DNA of 64,000 nt from JARYGU01 sp033795365 (GCA_033795365.1 JARYGU010000001.1:62001-126000), one strand, 5' to 3'; counted from the stretch's first letter, positions 42,461-53,226 are shown. The notes: generated by a model not told the origin, from the sequence alone. Numbers and translations are program-made.

Positions 42461-44602
42461 ATGGAAGTGATTGCGGGGGCGCAGTCAAACGGCGGATGCA
42501 TGCTTGGCGGCAGGCCTTATCACGCGGCAGGGATATCGGGAAAGGGGCTGGCCCACATACTTTTGACGACCACCGCGCTCGTCATTCCCGGACAGGTCCT
42601 GGCGCAGGAGACGAGCGAGGAAGCGACCGTCCTCGAACAGGTCGTCGTAACGGCCTCCGGCTTCGAGCAGAACGTGAAGGACGCGCCGGCAAGCATCACC
42701 GTGGTGACGCGGGAAGAGCTTGAAAAGGGCTCCTATCGCGATCTCACCGACGCGCTGCGAGAAGTCCAGGGCGTAGCCGTCACCGGCGTCGCAAACGAGA
42801 AGGACATCTTCATCAGAGGCCTGCCCGGCGCATACACGCTGATCCTGGTCGACGGCAAGCGGCAGAATACCCGCGATGCGCGCCCAAACGGAAGTTCCGG
42901 CTTCGAACAGAGCTTCATCCCCCCGGTCGCGGCGATCGAACGCATCGAGATCGTGCGCGGGCCCATGTCGTCGCTTTACGGCTCGGACGCCATGGGCGGC
43001 GTGATCAACATCATCACCCGCAAGGTCTCCGACACCTGGTCGGGCAGCGTCACGACCGATGCGACGATCCAGGAACATTCCAAATTCGGCAATAGCGGCC
43101 AGGCCTCCTTCTATGCCAACGGCCCGTTGCTGAAGGATACGCTCGGAATGCAGATCTGGGGCCGGGGCCTGCGACGCAGCGAGGATACGCTGCTCAGCGG
43201 CATCACCGGCGCAAAGGAAGGCGACCTTACCGCGCGGCTGACGCTTACGCCGAACGAGGATCACGATATCTATCTCGAAGGCGGCGTAACGCGCATCCGG
43301 CGCGATGCCTCCCCCGAACGGACGCTGGAATCCACCGGGAGCGGAACCGAAGCGCATCACGACCGCGATCATTGGTCGCTTACCCATGTCGGCCGTTGGG
43401 GACCCACGACCTCGGAGTTCTCCTTCTCCCAGGAATGGGCGCAGCGGTCGAACTACAACTATGATCCCGTCGAGGACCGCTACGTCCGCAATCCAAGGGC
43501 GCCGCTGATCCGCAACACGGTGATCGACGGCAAGTTCACGACACCTTTCGATTTCCTGGGCGGTCATACGATGGTGACGGGCGGCCAGTTCATGGAAGCC
43601 CGCCTCGCCGACCAGAATCCCGGCCGCCGCACCGGCGAAACCGAGACTTTCTCGATGAACCAGTGGGCGCTCTTCGCCGAGGACGAGTGGCGCATCGTCG
43701 ATAGCTTCGCGCTGACCACCGGCATGCGACTCAATCACCACGAGGAATATGGATACAACTTCACCCCCCGCCTCTACGGCGTCTGGAACGCCACCAGCGA
43801 ACTGACGATCAAGGGCGGGGTTTCGACGGGTTTCCGCGCGCCGGACATCCGCCAGATCGCGCCAGGCTACGCCATGACCACCGGCGGGGGCGGCTGCTCC
43901 TATGGGCCGGACGGCACCTGCGGCGTCATCATCGGCGATCCGAACCTCAAGGCGGAGACCAGCACCAGCTTCGAAATCGGCGGCGTGTGGGACAATGGCG
44001 ACGTCATTCTCGGCGGCACCTATTTCTACACGGAGTTCAAGGACAAGATCAGCAATGCGCTGGTCCTCGACGAGAACGGAGTACCCGTCCGCTGGTCGGA
44101 GGATCCGAACTACCGCCTCTGGTACAGCTACAATATCGACGACGCCGTCATCCAGGGTGTGGAACTGACCGCGACATGGCACGCGACCTCTGAACTCTCG
44201 CTTCGCGGCAGCTACACTTATACCCATTCGAAGCAGAGGACGGGCGACTTCGCCGGATTTCCGCTTGCGCGCACACCCGAACACATGGCCAATTTAAGGG
44301 CCGACTGGATCACGCCGGTCGAAGGTCTCGAAACCTGGGTTTCGGCGAATTACCACGGCGAGGAAATCGCCTCGGGCGCGCGCATCGGCACGAATGGCGA
44401 GCCCGTCACCATCAACGGGAAGCCCGGCCGGAAATACGACGCCTATGCGACCGTCGACATCGGTGCGAAATACGCCTTCAACGAAAGCCTCGTCTTGAAT
44501 GCGGCAGTCTACAACCTGTTTGACAAGGAGGTCGAACAGACGGATTTCAATACGGTTATGGAAGGCCGCCGTTTCTGGGTGAGCTTGACGAAGAACTTCT
44601 GA
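42461..44602 (+). CDS. TonB-dependent outer-membrane siderophore receptor
   Basis: About 713 residues. The N-terminus has a signal peptide (hydrophobic ILLTTTALVIPG, likely cleavage after QVLA), then the TonB-box region ATVLEQVVVTASG, a plug domain (ASITVVTREELEKGSYRDLTDAL, IERIEIVRGPMSSLYGSDAMGGVINIITR) and a 22-strand beta-barrel ending in a C-terminal phenylalanine, the usual assembly signal. It resembles FepA/CirA-type catecholate receptors. The start is uncertain: ATGs lie 13 codons upstream and 13 downstream. The siderophore ABC genes follow at once, and a candidate Irr box lies upstream. Confidence 0.88.
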   Translation: MEVIAGAQSNGGCMLGGRPYHAAGISGKGLAHILLTTTALVIPGQVLAQETSEEATVLEQVVVTASGFEQNVKDAPASITVVTREELEKGSYRDLTDALREVQGVAVTGVANEKDIFIRGLPGAYTLILVDGKRQNTRDARPNGSSGFEQSFIPPVAAIERIEIVRGPMSSLYGSDAMGGVINIITRKVSDTWSGSVTTDATIQEHSKFGNSGQASFYANGPLLKDTLGMQIWGRGLRRSEDTLLSGITGAKEGDLTARLTLTPNEDHDIYLEGGVTRIRRDASPERTLESTGSGTEAHHDRDHWSLTHVGRWGPTTSEFSFSQEWAQRSNYNYDPVEDRYVRNPRAPLIRNTVIDGKFTTPFDFLGGHTMVTGGQFMEARLADQNPGRRTGETETFSMNQWALFAEDEWRIVDSFALTTGMRLNHHEEYGYNFTPRLYGVWNATSELTIKGGVSTGFRAPDIRQIAPGYAMTTGGGGCSYGPDGTCGVIIGDPNLKAETSTSFEIGGVWDNGDVILGGTYFYTEFKDKISNALVLDENGVPVRWSEDPNYRLWYSYNIDDAVIQGVELTATWHATSELSLRGSYTYTHSKQRTGDFAGFPLARTPEHMANLRADWITPVEGLETWVSANYHGEEIASGARIGTNGEPVTINGKPGRKYDAYATVDIGAKYAFNESLVLNAAVYNLFDKEVEQTDFNTVMEGRRFWVSLTKNF

Positions 44603-44645
44603 TGCCGCAGCGGACGAAACGGGACAGATATCAAGGAGCTATTGC

Positions 44646-45566
44646 ATGTTGAACGGAAAGACACTCCGGCGCGCCGCCGGTATCGTGGGCCTCGCCGTTG
44701 CCTTCTGGGCTGGCGCGGCCAACGCGGACCCGATCGTGGTCAAGCACGCGCAGGGCGAAACCACGCTTGAAAAGATCCCGGCGAAAGTGCTGACCTTCGA
44801 CCTGGCGGCACTCGACACCCTGGACGCTCTCGGCATCGAGGTGGCCGGCGTTCCCACCGGAAACAAGCCGGACTATCTTTCGAAATACCGTTCCGACGAC
44901 TATGCGAAGATCGGAACCTTCTTCGAACCGGACTACGAGGCGGTGAACGCCGCCGAGGCCGATCTGATCATCGTTGCCGGACGCTCGTCGCCGAAATATG
45001 CCGATCTCGCCAAGATCGCCCCCACCATCGATCTCACGGTCGATGCCGATGATTATCTTTCAAGCGCCGCGAACAATGTTCTGACGCTCGGAAGGATCTT
45101 CGGAAAGGAAGCCGAGGCAAAGGCGCTGCTCGATAAGCTGCAGAGCTCGACCGCCGCCTTGAAGGCGACTGCCGAAAAGTCCGGGAAAGGACTGCTGGTC
45201 CTCACCACCGGCGGCAAGATGAGCGCCTATGGCCCGGGCTCGCGCTTCGGTGTGCTCTACAGCGACTACGGCGTCGCGCCGGCGGCGGAAAACCTGAAGG
45301 TCGGCAATCACGGCCAGGCGATTTCCTTCGAGTTCATCCTCGAAACCAATCCCGACTGGCTCTACGTCATCGACCGGGATGCGGCCATCGGGCGAGAAGG
45401 CGCCGCGCGCGAATTCCTCGACAACGAGATCGTCCATCAGACCAATGCCTGGAAGAATGGCAACGTCGTCTATCTCGATCCGGTTTCCTGGTATCTCGTC
45501 GGCGGCGGCATCCGGTCGATGCAGCAAACGGTCGATCAGTTGCAGAGCGCTCTGGACAAGACCTGA
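44646..45566 (+). CDS. periplasmic siderophore-binding protein (FatB/CeuE-like)
   Basis: A 306-residue PeripBP_2-type binding protein. Signal peptide ends AGAANA near residue 27. Family parts: KIPAKVLTFDLAALDTLDALGIEVAGVP, FFEPDYEAVNAAEADLIIVAGRSS and NPDWLYVIDRDAAIGREGAA, like FatB, VctP and CeuE that take ferric-siderophores from the periplasm. AAGGAG precedes the ATG. It sits 43 bp after the receptor gene and is followed by a stem-loop before the first permease gene. Confidence 0.88.
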   Translation: MLNGKTLRRAAGIVGLAVAFWAGAANADPIVVKHAQGETTLEKIPAKVLTFDLAALDTLDALGIEVAGVPTGNKPDYLSKYRSDDYAKIGTFFEPDYEAVNAAEADLIIVAGRSSPKYADLAKIAPTIDLTVDADDYLSSAANNVLTLGRIFGKEAEAKALLDKLQSSTAALKATAEKSGKGLLVLTTGGKMSAYGPGSRFGVLYSDYGVAPAAENLKVGNHGQAISFEFILETNPDWLYVIDRDAAIGREGAAREFLDNEIVHQTNAWKNGNVVYLDPVSWYLVGGGIRSMQQTVDQLQSALDKT

Positions 45567-45587
45567 ATTTAAGCCCAGAAAACCTTC

Positions 45588-45610
45588 GCAGCCGCATCCG
45601 ATGCGGCTGC
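45588..45610 (+). terminator. intercistronic stem-loop after siderophore-binding-protein gene
   Basis: Perfect 10-nt arms GCAGCCGCAT (45588-45597) and complement (45601-45610), loop CCG, followed by TTCGTGTTTGT. It lies between the binding-protein and permease genes. The in-frame ATG for the permease at 45601 is inside this hairpin, which argues against it as a start. Confidence 0.7.
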
Positions 45611-45645
45611 TTCGTGTTTGTCGAACCTTCCGAAGATCGAGCATT

Positions 45646-46605
45646 GTGACTTCCGTCAAGTTCATTGCCGCCATCCTGTCGCTGGCCATTCTTTTCGTCA
45701 CGAGTCTCTTCATCGGCGTCAGCGACGTTTCGCTGAGCAGCCTGTCGGAAGGATCGCGGGCGGAGCTCGTCATGATGGCGAGCCGCATTCCGCGAAGCCT
45801 GGCGCTCGTGCTTGCCGGCGCCGGCATGGCGGTTTCGGGCACCATCATGCAGATGCTCGCCCGCAATCGCTTCGTCGAACCCTCCACGGCGGGAACGGTG
45901 GAATCGGCGAGCCTCGGCATTTTGACGGTGCTGCTCCTCGCCCCGGGCCTGCCGGTTTTCGGGAAGATGGCCGTGGCGACCGTATTCGCGCTTGGCGGAA
46001 CGGCGCTCTTTCTCGGCATCCTCGGCCGCGTTCCGCTGCGCTCGCCCCTGATGGTTCCGTTGATCGGAATCATGCTGGGCGGCGTCATTAACGCGGTCAC
46101 CACCTTCTTCGCCTATCGCTACGACATGCTGCAATCTCTGGGCGCCTGGACGACCGGGGATTTTTCCAGCGTTCTGCGCGGCCGTTACGAGCTTCTGTGG
46201 ATTTCCCTTGGCCTGACGGTGATCGCCTATATCGCTGCCGACCGCTTCACCGTGGCGGGCCTCGGAGAGGATTTCACGGTCAATCTCGGGCTCGACTACC
46301 GCCGCGTCGTCACGCTCGGGCTGGTGATCGTCTCGATGGTGACGGCAGCCGTCGTCGTGACCGTCGGCATGATACCCTTCATCGGCCTGATCGTTCCGAA
46401 TGTCGTCAGCATGACGATGGGGGACAGGCTGCGCCGGACGCTCCCCTGGATTGCGCTTTGCGGCGCGGGGCTCGTGCTCCTCTGCGACTTAGTCGGGCGG
46501 CTCGTGATCGCTCCTTTCGAAATCCCCGTCGGAACCATGCTGGGGGTGATCGGAAGCATTTTCTTCCTGTACCTGATCCTGAGGAAGAAGAGCCGTGCCG
46601 CCTAG
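45646..46605 (+). CDS. siderophore ABC permease 1 (FatD/FecCD family)
   Basis: A 319-residue FecCD-family permease with about nine or ten helices. Family parts are SRIPRSLALVLAGAGMAVSGTIMQMLARNRFVEPSTAGTVESA, GIMLGGVINAVTTFFAY, SLGAWTTGDFSS and GMIPFIGLIVPNVV. The start is taken as GTG because the ATG 15 codons upstream is buried in the stem-loop; the ribosome site is weak. Works as a heterodimer with the next gene, which it overlaps by 11 bp. Confidence 0.86.
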   Translation: MTSVKFIAAILSLAILFVTSLFIGVSDVSLSSLSEGSRAELVMMASRIPRSLALVLAGAGMAVSGTIMQMLARNRFVEPSTAGTVESASLGILTVLLLAPGLPVFGKMAVATVFALGGTALFLGILGRVPLRSPLMVPLIGIMLGGVINAVTTFFAYRYDMLQSLGAWTTGDFSSVLRGRYELLWISLGLTVIAYIAADRFTVAGLGEDFTVNLGLDYRRVVTLGLVIVSMVTAAVVVTVGMIPFIGLIVPNVVSMTMGDRLRRTLPWIALCGAGLVLLCDLVGRLVIAPFEIPVGTMLGVIGSIFFLYLILRKKSRAA

Positions 46606-47563
46606 AAGCAGACAGCTCCCGCCGACGGCCATCCTGCTGGTCACCGGCCTCATATCCATTGCCGCCGTCGTCGCCTTCATGACCGTCGGAGCTAGGGGGA
46701 ACTGGAGTTTCGTCCTGCCCTTCCGCGGCACGAAGCTGATCGGCATGGTGCTCGTCGCCTTCGCCATCGCCGTTTCCACGGTGCTCTTCCAGACGATCAC
46801 GAACAACCGCATCCTGACGCCCTCGATCATGGGCTTCGATGCGCTCTATGTCTTGATCCAGACCTGCTTCGTCTTCTTCCTCGGCGCGCAGCAGGTATCG
46901 ACCCTGGATCCGCGCCTGCTCTTCGTTGCCGAAGTGGGCCTCATGGTGCTCTTCTCCTGCCTGCTCTACCGGTGGCTTTTTTCCGGCGCGGTGCGCAGCC
47001 TTCACCTGTTGCTGCTCGTCGGCATCATATTCGGCGTGTTGTTCCGCAGCTTTTCCGGCTTCCTTCAGCGCATCATCGATCCGAACGAATTCATCGTGCT
47101 TCAGGACCGGCTGTTCGCGAGCTTCAACACCATCGATACTGGCCTGCTCGGTGTTTCGCTCCTGGCCGTCCTGCTTGCAGCGCTTGCCGGCTTGCGGGTT
47201 TTCCATACGTTCGATGTGCTGGCGCTCGGACGCGAAACCGCGATCGATCTCGGCGTCGACCACAAGCGGATAACGACGATCATCCTCATCCTCGTCGCAG
47301 TGCTGGTTTCCGTTTCCACCGCCCTCGTCGGACCCGTCACCTTCTTCGGCCTCCTCGTCGCCAATCTCGCCTATCAGTTGATGCCGACAGCACGGCACAG
47401 CGTCGTCCTGCCGATGGCCGCCCTTCTCGCGGTGATCAGCCTTGTCGGCGGGCAGCTGATACTGGAGCGCCTCTTCGCCTTCGATACGGCGCTCGGCATC
47501 GTCATCGACTTCGCCGGTGGCGTGTTTTTCATCCTGTTCCTCATGCGGAGAGCCGCCCGATGA
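46595..47563 (+). CDS. siderophore ABC permease 2 (FatC/FecCD family)
   Basis: A 322-residue second FecCD-family permease. Typical parts are AVSTVLFQTITNNRILTPSIMGFDALYVLIQT, ALVGPVTFFGLLVANLAYQL and GIVIDFAGGVFFILFLMRR. It starts with GTG after GAGGAAGAAG, overlapping the first permease gene, and overlaps the ATPase gene by 4 bp. Both permeases together form the inner-membrane channel for the siderophore. Confidence 0.88.
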   Translation: MPPRSRQLPPTAILLVTGLISIAAVVAFMTVGARGNWSFVLPFRGTKLIGMVLVAFAIAVSTVLFQTITNNRILTPSIMGFDALYVLIQTCFVFFLGAQQVSTLDPRLLFVAEVGLMVLFSCLLYRWLFSGAVRSLHLLLLVGIIFGVLFRSFSGFLQRIIDPNEFIVLQDRLFASFNTIDTGLLGVSLLAVLLAALAGLRVFHTFDVLALGRETAIDLGVDHKRITTIILILVAVLVSVSTALVGPVTFFGLLVANLAYQLMPTARHSVVLPMAALLAVISLVGGQLILERLFAFDTALGIVIDFAGGVFFILFLMRRAAR

Positions 47564-48318
47564 TCGAGATACGCAATGCCACGAAACGCTATGCGGAGAC
47601 GGTCGTGGTGGACGACGTCTCGATTTCGCTCCCCGCAAAAGGCATAACGTCGATCATCGGCCCCAACGGGGCGGGCAAGTCGACGCTGTTGTCGATGATC
47701 GCCCGCCTGCTGCCGATGGACGGCGGTGCCATTCTTGTCGACGGCATGGACGTGAACCGCACGGCGGGCGACGTGCTCGCCCGCCGCCTGTCGATCCTGC
47801 GGCAGGAAAACCACCTCACCGCGCGCCTCACCGTTCGCGACCTCGTGGCGTTCGGGCGCTACCCCTACACCAAGGGCCGGCCGACGGCCGACGATGCCGA
47901 GCGGATATCGAGGGCCATCGGTTACCTGGATCTCCAGGACCTTGCCGATCGCTTCCTCGACGAGTTGTCCGGCGGACAGCGGCAACGCGCCTTCGTCGCC
48001 ATGATCCTCTGCCAGGATACGGACTATGTGCTCTTCGACGAGCCTCTGAACAGCCTCGACATTCGCCACGCCGTGGCGATGATGAAGCTCCTGCGCAATG
48101 CCGCCGATCAACTCGGCAAAACGATCGTGGTGGTTCTCCACGACATCAATTTCGCCTCGACCTATTCGGACCATCTCGTAGCCATGCAGGAGGGCACGAT
48201 CTATGCCCAGGGCACGCCGGACGAAATCATCGATCCCGACGTCTTGGGTCCCCTATATGGAGCCGCGTTCCAGGTGCATGAGATCGAGGGAAAGAAACTC
48301 GCCACCTATTTCGGATAG
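47560..48318 (+). CDS. siderophore ABC transporter ATPase (FepC/FatE-like)
   Basis: A 252-residue ATPase. Walker A GPNGAGKST, Q-loop region LRQENHLTARLTVRDLVAFGRYPY, signature LSGGQRQRAFVAMIL, Walker B YVLFDEPLNSLD and switch histidine VLHDINFAS. It is the last gene of the receptor-binding protein-permease-ATPase operon and converges, 33 bp apart, on the next ABC operon. Confidence 0.9.
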   Translation: MIEIRNATKRYAETVVVDDVSISLPAKGITSIIGPNGAGKSTLLSMIARLLPMDGGAILVDGMDVNRTAGDVLARRLSILRQENHLTARLTVRDLVAFGRYPYTKGRPTADDAERISRAIGYLDLQDLADRFLDELSGGQRQRAFVAMILCQDTDYVLFDEPLNSLDIRHAVAMMKLLRNAADQLGKTIVVVLHDINFASTYSDHLVAMQEGTIYAQGTPDEIIDPDVLGPLYGAAFQVHEIEGKKLATYFG

Positions 48319-48351
48319 AGGGCGGCAGGCCATTTCAGCCGATGCTCTTCG

Positions 48352-49443
<1,092 letters not shown>

Positions 49444-49454
49444 GTATCTGGTTC

Positions 49455-50282
49455 CTATTTCACGGCGCCTTCGGTCAGGCCGCTGACGAACCAGCGCCCG
49501 ACCAAGGCAAAGAGGATGACGACGGGCAGGACGGCAAGTCCGGCGCCGGCAAGCAGCAGCCCCCAATCGATCTGGTACTGCCCGATGATGCCGGAAAAGC
49601 CGACCGGCACGGTGCGCCTGGCGTCGGAGACGATCAGCACCGAGGCGAAGACATATTCCGTCCAGGCGGAGATGAAGGCGAAGATGCCGACGGATGCGAT
49701 GCCGGGGGTTACCAGCGGAATCATGATCCGCCTGAGGATGACGGTGGGCGGAGCGCCGTCCATCACCGCCGCCTCCTCGATTTCCTTCGGCACGGAAGCG
49801 AAGAAGGAGCGCAGCATCCAGATGGAGAACGGCAGCGCGAAGGTCACGTTTATGATGACGAGGGCTGCGAGCGTGTCGATCAGGCCGATCCTGGCGAACA
49901 TGCCGAAGAGCGGGATCAGCACGACGATGCTCGGAAAAGCATAAGCGAGCAGGATGGCTCGGTAGAGCATCTCGCGGCCGGGAAAGGCAAGCCGGAAGAA
50001 GGCATAGGCCGCCGGCACGGCGAGAACGAGGGTGATGACGGTCGAGAGGCCCGCAACGATCAGGCTGTTGGCCATATAGACGGGATAGTCCGATCCGGAG
50101 AGCAACTTCCCGAAATGCTGCAGCGTGAAGGAATGCGGAAACATCGTCGGCACGCGCGCGATGATTTCCTGCGGCAGCTTGAACGAGCCGGAAAGAACCC
50201 ACCAGAAAGGCAGCCCGATCAGGAGAACGAGAAAGGTGATCGAGAACGCGAGAAGGATGTTCGATGCGAGGGAGCGTCTCAC
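49455..50282 (-). CDS. sugar ABC permease (MalG/UgpE class)
   Basis: A 275-residue permease with six helices. The EAA loop reads PKEIEEAAVMDGAPPTVILRRIMIPLVTPGIASVG. N-terminal part FSITFLVLLIGLPFWWVLSGSFK is family-typical. The start is GTG (VRRSLASN), overlapping the stop of the first permease gene by 4 bp, and GGAGAGAACCG is upstream. It pairs with the MalF-type protein. Confidence 0.88.
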   Translation of the reverse strand: MRRSLASNILLAFSITFLVLLIGLPFWWVLSGSFKLPQEIIARVPTMFPHSFTLQHFGKLLSGSDYPVYMANSLIVAGLSTVITLVLAVPAAYAFFRLAFPGREMLYRAILLAYAFPSIVVLIPLFGMFARIGLIDTLAALVIINVTFALPFSIWMLRSFFASVPKEIEEAAVMDGAPPTVILRRIMIPLVTPGIASVGIFAFISAWTEYVFASVLIVSDARRTVPVGFSGIIGQYQIDWGLLLAGAGLAVLPVVILFALVGRWFVSGLTEGAVK

Positions 50283-51154
50283 CGGTTCTCTCCTTCCCTT
50301 GCGAGCAGGCGTGTCGCGGCAAGCGCGAAGACCATGAGTAGAATGGTCGCGAAAACGGAGATCGTCGCCGCTTCGCTGAGCCTGTATCCCTTGAATGCCG
50401 TTTCGTAGATCATGACCGGCAGCGTCCGCGTACCGCCTGCCGGGCCGCCTGCCGTCAGAAGCCAGATGATGTCGAAGACGTTGAAGGAGAGCAGCGTTCC
50501 GACGATGGCGAGCACGCTCAATGTCGGCGCAAGCAGCGGCCAGGTGATCCGCGTGAAGCGTTTCCAGCCATTGGCGCCGTCGATCCGTGCGGCTTCGTAG
50601 AGATCGGAAGGAATTCGGGTGAGGCCCGCCAGCATCATCAGCGCAATGAAGGGAAACCACCGCCAGGAATTGATGAAGATCAGCGTCGCCATCGCCGTCC
50701 AGGGCGTGCTGAAGAAGCCGACGGGGCGCTCGACGATGCCGGTCTGCATCAGGAGCGGGTTGATCATGCCGCCCGAGGTGGAGAAGAGCCAGCGCCAGAT
50801 GATGACCACGACGACGGTCGGCACGATCCAGGTCAGGATGATCCAGGTCCGCGCGATCTTCACGCCCGGAAAGTTCTGATGCAGCGTCAGCGCGGCGACG
50901 AGCGCCAGCACGGTCTGTATCACGGCATTGGCGACGACCCAGGCGACGCTCATTGCGACGGAGCGCCAGAAAGCGGGATTGGAGATCACCCCGGCATAGT
51001 TCTGGAAACCGATCCACTGCCCCTGCGAGCCGATCGTCTTAACGTCCTGCAGGCTGAGAAGAACGGCGGAGACCAGCGGCCATCCGAGGATGGCCGCCAG
51101 GACAAGGAGCGCCGGCGCGACGAAGGCGATGGCGAGCGCTTGCGATTTCGGCAT
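50279..51154 (-). CDS. sugar ABC permease (MalF/UgpA class)
   Basis: A 291-residue permease with six helices. EAA loop PSDLYEAARIDGANGWKRFTRITWPLLAPTLSVLAI. Start MPKSQALAIAFVAPALLVLAAILGWPLVSAVLLS is as expected, with GGAGGAGCGGCGG immediately upstream. It is 18 bp after the binding-protein gene and coupled to the MalG-type gene. Confidence 0.88.
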   Translation of the reverse strand: MPKSQALAIAFVAPALLVLAAILGWPLVSAVLLSLQDVKTIGSQGQWIGFQNYAGVISNPAFWRSVAMSVAWVVANAVIQTVLALVAALTLHQNFPGVKIARTWIILTWIVPTVVVVIIWRWLFSTSGGMINPLLMQTGIVERPVGFFSTPWTAMATLIFINSWRWFPFIALMMLAGLTRIPSDLYEAARIDGANGWKRFTRITWPLLAPTLSVLAIVGTLLSFNVFDIIWLLTAGGPAGGTRTLPVMIYETAFKGYRLSEAATISVFATILLMVFALAATRLLAREGENR

Positions 51155-51172
51155 CCGCCGCTCCTCCGGATA

Positions 51173-52450
51173 TTACTTCGAGACCTCGACCATGCGTTCC
51201 TGGCCGGCAGCAACCGCCTCCGCGGCGCTCTGTCCGCCAACCACCATCGATTGCAGCGTTTCCGCGACGATGTTTTGTGCGGAGATCGCGGCGATCGACG
51301 GGAAGGTCCTTCCGCTGGTGAAGCCGAAGAGCCGCCCGTTCTGCGCGTTGGCTATGACGGTTTCGATCTGCGACTTGTATTTCTGCGCCATCGGATCGTC
51401 CCAGAAACTCGCAGCGCTTGCGCCGTCCGCCGTGACCGGCATGAAGAGGCCCGGCTCCATGTTCAGGAACTTGCCGTAGGTTTCCGGCTCGAGCAGATAG
51501 CGCACGAACTCCTCGGACGCCTTGCGCTTCGCCTCGTCCTTGGAAAGCAGCATGACGGCATTGGCATAGGCGATCGTGTTGTGTCCGCTTTCGCCATCGG
51601 CGTGGGGGATGGGTGCGACGCCGAGATCGTTCGGCTCCCCGCCGCCCTGGGTATCGTAGCTGGAGATAACGGAGAACTGCATGATCATGCCGCAGCTTTT
51701 GGAGACGAAGCAGGCCTCGGCCTCGCCCCAGGTCCAGGATGTGCTGTCGGGCGGCGACAGCTTCTGAAGTCCTGCATAATAATCGTATGCCGCGATCGTC
51801 TGCGGATTGTTGAACCGCAGGCTGCCGTCCTCGTTGTAGATTTCCGTGGCGCCGCCGTTGACCATGACGCTGTAGATCGTCTGGTCGGTATAGAGCTGCT
51901 TGTTCGCGGGAACGCCGATGCCGTAGACACCGTCGGTCGAAAGCTTCTCGGCGGCGGCCTTCCAGTCCGTCCATGTCTCCGGCACTTTCAGGCCGGCCGC
52001 GTCGAACACACTCTTCCGGTACCAGAGATTCATCGCCATGTTGTAGAGCGGCACCGCCCAGACGCCGCCATCATAGCTGTAGGACTGAACGGTGCTGTCG
52101 ACGAAATCGTGCTTCTTGTCCAGCTCGTCGACGAAGTCCTTCACCGAGGTCAGCGCGCCGATGTCCTTCAGGATCGGCGTGAAGTCCGGAATGGCGAAAA
52201 GCATGTCGGGGCCGGCGCCGGCGGAAATGGCAGCCGGCGCCTTGGCATAGACCTCGCCCCAGTTCTGCGGCTCCTGCTTGACCACGATCTCCGGATGCGC
52301 GGCGTTGAAGGCGTCGATGATTTCCTGAATGCGCTGGACGCGGTGCGGCGGCTGCTCCATGTGCCAGAGCGTGATTTCGACTGGCGCGGCGAAGGCATTG
52401 AGCGGCAGGAGAGCCGCGCCGGCGAATAGACCCAGTAGATGCTTTTTCAT
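51173..52450 (-). CDS. periplasmic sugar-binding protein (family 1, UgpB class)
   Basis: A 425-residue extracellular solute-binding protein. Signal peptide MKKHLLGLFAGAALLPLNAFA. Family marks: ITLWHMEQPPHRVQRIQEIIDAFNAAHPEI, WAVPLYNMAMNLWYRKSVFDAAGLKVPETW and AEEACF-like EAEACFVSKSCGMIMQFS. Unlike the other four binding-protein genes here, no hairpin follows it. The SIS protein and GntR regulator upstream suggest an amino- or phospho-sugar-yielding substrate, which is inference. Confidence 0.86.
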   Translation of the reverse strand: MKKHLLGLFAGAALLPLNAFAAPVEITLWHMEQPPHRVQRIQEIIDAFNAAHPEIVVKQEPQNWGEVYAKAPAAISAGAGPDMLFAIPDFTPILKDIGALTSVKDFVDELDKKHDFVDSTVQSYSYDGGVWAVPLYNMAMNLWYRKSVFDAAGLKVPETWTDWKAAAEKLSTDGVYGIGVPANKQLYTDQTIYSVMVNGGATEIYNEDGSLRFNNPQTIAAYDYYAGLQKLSPPDSTSWTWGEAEACFVSKSCGMIMQFSVISSYDTQGGGEPNDLGVAPIPHADGESGHNTIAYANAVMLLSKDEAKRKASEEFVRYLLEPETYGKFLNMEPGLFMPVTADGASAASFWDDPMAQKYKSQIETVIANAQNGRLFGFTSGRTFPSIAAISAQNIVAETLQSMVVGGQSAAEAVAAGQERMVEVSK

Positions 52451-52497
52451 GTCGTTTCCCTCTTTTTACAGTTCTTCATTGACAGTGAAGGCGTGTT

Positions 52498-53226
52498 TCA
52501 AAGATGCGGGTTTCGCGGCCTGAAGCGCTCGACCAGCTTCTCGTTGATCTCCTTGGCGCCGGGCATATTGGCGCTGAGATAAATGGGAGCATCGCCGTCA
52601 GCGGCGAGCCTTGCGGAAACTTCCGCCAGGATGGCGTTGAGGATCGTCACGCCGATCGCCGTCGATACCGGCCCGACCTTCAGCTCGCTGCCCGGAACGG
52701 GAAGCACCGCATCCCCCGCCGGCGCGCCGTTGTCGAGCACGATATCCGCAAGGTCCGCAAGCCGCGTGCGGCCTTTGGCGCTGGCGGTCGAATATTCGAC
52801 GGAGGTAATGGCGATGACGGTGGCACCGAGCTCGCGACCGACGGTCGCCGCCTCGATCGGGGCGGCGTTGACGCCGGAATTGGAGATGACGAAAAGCACG
52901 TCACCGGGCCCGATGCGGTAGCGCGCGAAGATCGCCCGGACGATCCCTTCGGTGCGCTCGTAGACGGTACCGGCGACGGCGCCCTCGTGCAGCATCGTCG
53001 GCGCGGCGAGGATCGGAACGGTGATCGCAAGCCCGCCCGCGCGATAATGCACCTCTTCCGACAGCATGTGCGAGTGTCCGGTCCCGAAGACATAGACGAG
53101 ATGATCCGTGCGCGCGGCTTCGACGATGGCGTCCGCGGCCTTGGCCATCTCCGGCGCGAGGCTTTCCTTGAGCGCCGAAAGCCGCTCTATCAGGTTTTCG
53201 AAATATTGGTCGGTCAGGGACGTCAT
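52498..53226 (-). CDS. SIS domain phosphosugar-binding protein (COG4821 type)
   Basis: A 242-residue protein with a sugar isomerase (SIS) fold: VYVFGTGHSHMLSEEVHYRAGG near residue 45, VLFVISNSGVNAAPIEAATVGRELGATVIAIT around 110, and the end NMPGAKEINEKLVERFRPR. This group binds phosphorylated sugars and may act as an isomerase, deaminase or sensor. The ATG overlaps the GntR gene's stop by 4 bp, so it is coupled to the regulator and lies ahead of the importer. Confidence 0.83.
   Translation of the reverse strand: MTSLTDQYFENLIERLSALKESLAPEMAKAADAIVEAARTDHLVYVFGTGHSHMLSEEVHYRAGGLAITVPILAAPTMLHEGAVAGTVYERTEGIVRAIFARYRIGPGDVLFVISNSGVNAAPIEAATVGRELGATVIAITSVEYSTASAKGRTRLADLADIVLDNGAPAGDAVLPVPGSELKVGPVSTAIGVTILNAILAEVSARLAADGDAPIYLSANMPGAKEINEKLVERFRPRNPHL

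Noticed and set aside
42485..44284. 599-codon minus-strand open frame
   Set aside because: Antisense to the TonB-dependent receptor, whose plug and barrel motifs are clear; no recognisable family.
45601..45645. ATG start for the first siderophore permease
   Set aside because: The ATG is inside the right arm of a perfect stem-loop and has no ribosome site; GTG at 45646 fits the family start.
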